Position numbers and translations under genes: made by a program. A DNA stretch of 5,657 nucleotides from the NCBI GenBank assembly GCA_013001365.1, contig JABDMQ010000368.1, positions 1 to 5,657 on the forward strand, read 5' to 3'. A model generated the notes under the pieces. That model saw nothing but the letters and a program-made list of their open reading frames with translations. It did not search any database and was not told where the DNA came from. Numbering within the stretch: the first letter of the stretch is position 1; each line of letters begins with the position of its first letter. Below are positions 5,026 to 5,657 of this stretch, piece by piece. The stretch comes from Flavobacteriaceae bacterium. GTDB taxonomy: Bacteria; Bacteroidota; Bacteroidia; Flavobacteriales; Flavobacteriaceae.

Positions 5026-5631
5026 ATGGCAAACCCCTTGAAAGACCATATTCCTTCTCCAGCTTGGCCTCGAATCAAAGCCTTATTACAGCATGATCAC
5101 CTGACCGTTAAAGTAAAGAAAGCCCGTAAGACACGTCATGGCGATTATCGTAAACTCCCAAACGGGAGGCACCAAATTACTATTAACGATAACCTTAATC
5201 CATACAAATTCTTGATTACCTTGATCCACGAGATCGCCCATTTCGAGACCTATCAAGAACATGGACGCTCCGTTAAACCTCATGGCAAGGAATGGAAACA
5301 TATTTTCCAGCGTCTCATGCTCCCGTTTATTAATCCTGAGGTATTTCCTGAAGGCCTATTGCCTTTGTTGGCCAGACATTTCAAGAATCCAAGGGCGACC
5401 AGCGATACGGATACGCAACTGGCCTATGCCTTAAAGCAATTCGACGAACCTAATGATAAGACCTTGGTTTTTGAAGTACCTTTGGGGCAAACATTTAAGC
5501 TGTATAATGGCAGATGCTTCAAGAAAGGACGTAAACGTGTAAAACGATATGAGTGTTTGGAGCTTACCACAGGAAAGACGTATCTTTTCAATCCGAATGC
5601 GGAAGTACAGCTAATAGAACAAAAATATTAA
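5026..5631 (+). CDS. sprT: SprT-like zinc metalloprotease-family protein
   Basis: A 201-residue cytosolic protein. H68-E-I-A-H72 is the HExxH zinc motif, and P85-H-G-K-E-W90 is the SprT PHGxxW motif supplying the third ligand (His86), so the catalytic core is intact. Residues 37-55 (HGDYR, GRHQITINDNLN) form the strands before the active-site helix. The C-terminal third (157-189) looks like a small beta domain in the place of the SprT zinc ribbon, but it has only two separated cysteines (164 and 177) and no CxxC. Related Spartan proteins degrade DNA-crosslinked proteins; bacterial SprT function is little known. ATG 5026 is preferred over the in-frame ATG 5011 because the -7 box TACCTTTG lies between them. 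The stop (5629-5631) directly abuts the next start, so the two genes probably form an operon. Confidence 0.9.
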   Translation: MANPLKDHIPSPAWPRIKALLQHDHLTVKVKKARKTRHGDYRKLPNGRHQITINDNLNPYKFLITLIHEIAHFETYQEHGRSVKPHGKEWKHIFQRLMLPFINPEVFPEGLLPLLARHFKNPRATSDTDTQLAYALKQFDEPNDKTLVFEVPLGQTFKLYNGRCFKKGRKRVKRYECLELTTGKTYLFNPNAEVQLIEQKY

Positions 5632-5657
5632 ATGAACAAGAATTATTATGCCATACT
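5632..5657 (+). CDS. manC: Probable mannose-1-phosphate guanylyltransferase, N-terminal start only (partial)
   Basis: Eight codons and part of a ninth, reading MNKNYYAI, are visible; the gene continues past the window. The ATG follows the sprT stop with no gap (TAAATG), so the two are almost certainly co-transcribed. The MNKNYYAI opening is typical of flavobacterial mannose-1-phosphate guanylyltransferases, where it is followed by the nucleotide-binding M-A-G-G-x-G-S-R-F loop, and the sprT-manC order is familiar in this group. The enzyme makes GDP-mannose for surface polysaccharide. The diagnostic loop lies outside the window, so identity rests on eight residues and context. Confidence 0.55.

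Noticed and set aside
4819..5049. 77-codon N-terminal extension of the DUF1801 protein
   Set aside because: The added residues show no domain similarity and would cover the sprT promoter and start; the domain begins right after the ATG at 4818.
1..5657. CRISPR array, tRNA, rRNA, insertion sequence or integrase
   Set aside because: No regularly spaced repeats, cloverleaf, transposase or recombinase coding sequence, or terminal inverted repeats were seen on either strand.

Overview
The window looks like chromosome from a gliding-type member of the Bacteroidota, most likely a marine-type Flavobacteriaceae. The evidence is a gldB-gldC junction (gliding genes restricted to this phylum), a Bacteroidota-type -7 box (TACCTTTG) before sprT, start codons without Shine-Dalgarno sequences, and signal peptides and a lipoprotein signal of flavobacterial style. 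The genus cannot be read from the sequence.

Layout. The two ends are plus-strand and look like core genome: the last codons of gldB overlapping gldC (1-354), and sprT followed without a gap by the first codons of a probable mannose-1-phosphate guanylyltransferase (5026-5657). Between them lies a block of seven genes, all on the minus strand (435-4818). In transcription order these are a DUF1801 protein, a four-helix membrane protein, a secreted beta-propeller (NHL/SMP-30-like), a lipoprotein of unknown function, a 107-residue cytosolic protein of unknown function, a PaiA-like GNAT acetyltransferase, and an outer-membrane PagL-type acyloxyacyl hydrolase.

The minus-strand block is poorer in G+C (about 33-36% in 240-base stretches counted by hand in two of its genes) than gldC (about 47%) and sprT (about 43%). 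It also changes function from gene to gene, so it reads as an accessory insert between conserved neighbours. No integrase, transposase, tRNA or clear attachment repeat is visible. Only the DUF1801/membrane-protein pair is spaced tightly enough (3 bases) to be called an operon; the other genes are 84-176 bases apart. Several gaps hold imperfect inverted repeats, the best being a 77-base hairpin-like element at 2123-2199 just ahead of the 107-residue gene.

How the genes might work together. The ends serve gliding (gldBC), probable zinc-metalloprotease-like activity (sprT) and sugar-nucleotide supply (manC). Three block products are exported (propeller, lipoprotein, PagL-like protein) and may act in the envelope, but nothing in the sequence ties them to one pathway. 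I do not see a convincing new multi-gene system here; the findings are modest leads.
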